A stretch of 64,000 nucleotides of DNA from Pseudonocardiaceae bacterium (GTDB lineage Bacteria > Actinomycetota > Actinomycetes > Mycobacteriales > Pseudonocardiaceae): positions 55,585 to 119,584 of the forward strand of contig WHTH01000004.1 in the NCBI GenBank assembly GCA_009377865.1. Reading direction: 5' to 3'. The notes under the pieces were generated by a model. It did no database searches, had not been told where the DNA came from, and saw only the letters and a program-made list of their open reading frames with translations. Both the position numbers and the translations under genes were made by a program. The stretch's first letter is position 1; each line of letters opens with the position of its first letter. Positions 63,857 to 64,000 of this stretch are shown piece after piece.

Positions 63857-64000
63857 GGCGTTGCAGCCTTCCGCACCCAGGCGACCCGGCACTGGTACAA
63901 GGCGCTGCGGCGCCGCAGCCAGCGCACGCGGATCAACTGGGACCGGATGAACCGCCTCGCAACCCGATGGCTACCACCCGCCCGCGTGAAGCATCCCTTC
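63857..64000 (+). mobile_element. C-terminal remnant of a group II intron reverse transcriptase/maturase
   Basis: The frame ending at the window edge reads AAFRTQATRHWYKALRRRSQ, then WDRMNRLATRWLPPARV and KHPF. This matches the maturase-domain end of group II intron proteins (FR...W...LRRRSQ, then W...LP.PRI.HP). Codons just upstream in the same frame do not resemble the family, so the 5' part (reverse-transcriptase motifs) is absent here. It is either a truncated fossil or a recombined piece. The true 3' end lies beyond the window. Confidence 0.6.

Noticed and set aside
63674..63892. 72-residue minus-strand frame near the right edge
   Set aside because: It covers the perfect inverted repeat and the antisense of the maturase remnant; no start signal or family match.

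Overview
The window is high-GC DNA with GTG and TTG starts, many 4-base ATGA or GTGA gene overlaps, and TANNNT -10 boxes lying about 7 bases before start codons (probable leaderless mRNAs). The housekeeping order mfd ... SurA-like lipoprotein / mazG / lytic transglycosylase / eno / ftsB-like / DUF501 / ppx is the usual actinobacterial arrangement. Overall it looks like a Pseudonocardia-like member of the Pseudonocardiales; the genus is an inference.

Bases 1-32819 are an exopolysaccharide locus in three transcription blocks. A minus-strand block (26752 down to 16378) encodes a GT2 and several GT4 glycosyltransferases, a Wzx-type flippase, a Wzz-like protein with a decayed kinase-like domain, a Wzy/ligase-like membrane protein and a tandem two-domain GT4. 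A second minus-strand block (14822 down to 1) has a GT4, two more Wzz-like proteins, an AlgD/Ugd-type sugar-nucleotide dehydrogenase, an AsnB-type amidotransferase, a fused MDR/Gfo-Idh-MocA oxidoreductase, a heparinase II/III-type lyase, a beta-helix lipoprotein, another Wzy-like protein and the first codons of another glycosyltransferase. A plus-strand block (26928 to 32819) has a GNAT / pyruvyl-transferase fusion, a lytic-transglycosylase-like protein lacking its catalytic Glu, a fourth Wzz-like protein and a third Wzy-like protein. One secreted TIM-barrel glycosidase-like gene sits on the plus strand between the two minus blocks. The content suggests a Wzx/Wzy-made acidic polymer containing uronic acid, perhaps amidated and pyruvylated.

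Bases 33411-41506 hold a cytosolic-looking subtilase with a separate I9-like inhibitor gene, an internally deleted sugar-dehydrogenase lipoprotein, a DUF234-type ATPase behind an inverted repeat, mfd, and a VapBC toxin-antitoxin pair.

Bases 41620-47285 are a peptide/nickel-type ABC transporter operon whose last gene is DsrE-like. That gene carries an in-frame TGA giving a UPGC (UxxC) redox motif, followed 18 bases later by a perfect 6-bp hairpin with a 5-base G-containing loop, as expected for a bacterial SECIS. The reading frame stays coding-like to a normal stop, so I read this as a candidate selenoprotein. It is the most notable observation in the window.

Bases 47537-63571 are a conserved chromosomal stretch: an XRE/TPR regulator, SurA-like lipoprotein, mazG, active-type lytic transglycosylase, TPR protein, eno, ftsB-like, DUF501, an AidB-type acyl-CoA dehydrogenase, a second transglycosylase paralogue lacking the Glu, ppx, an S10 peptidase, family-5 uracil-DNA glycosylase, NDH-2, an unusual tRNA with anticodon UAA, and an OsmC-family gene. 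The right edge carries a remnant of a group II intron maturase, so the tRNA-proximal end may be an insertion hot spot.
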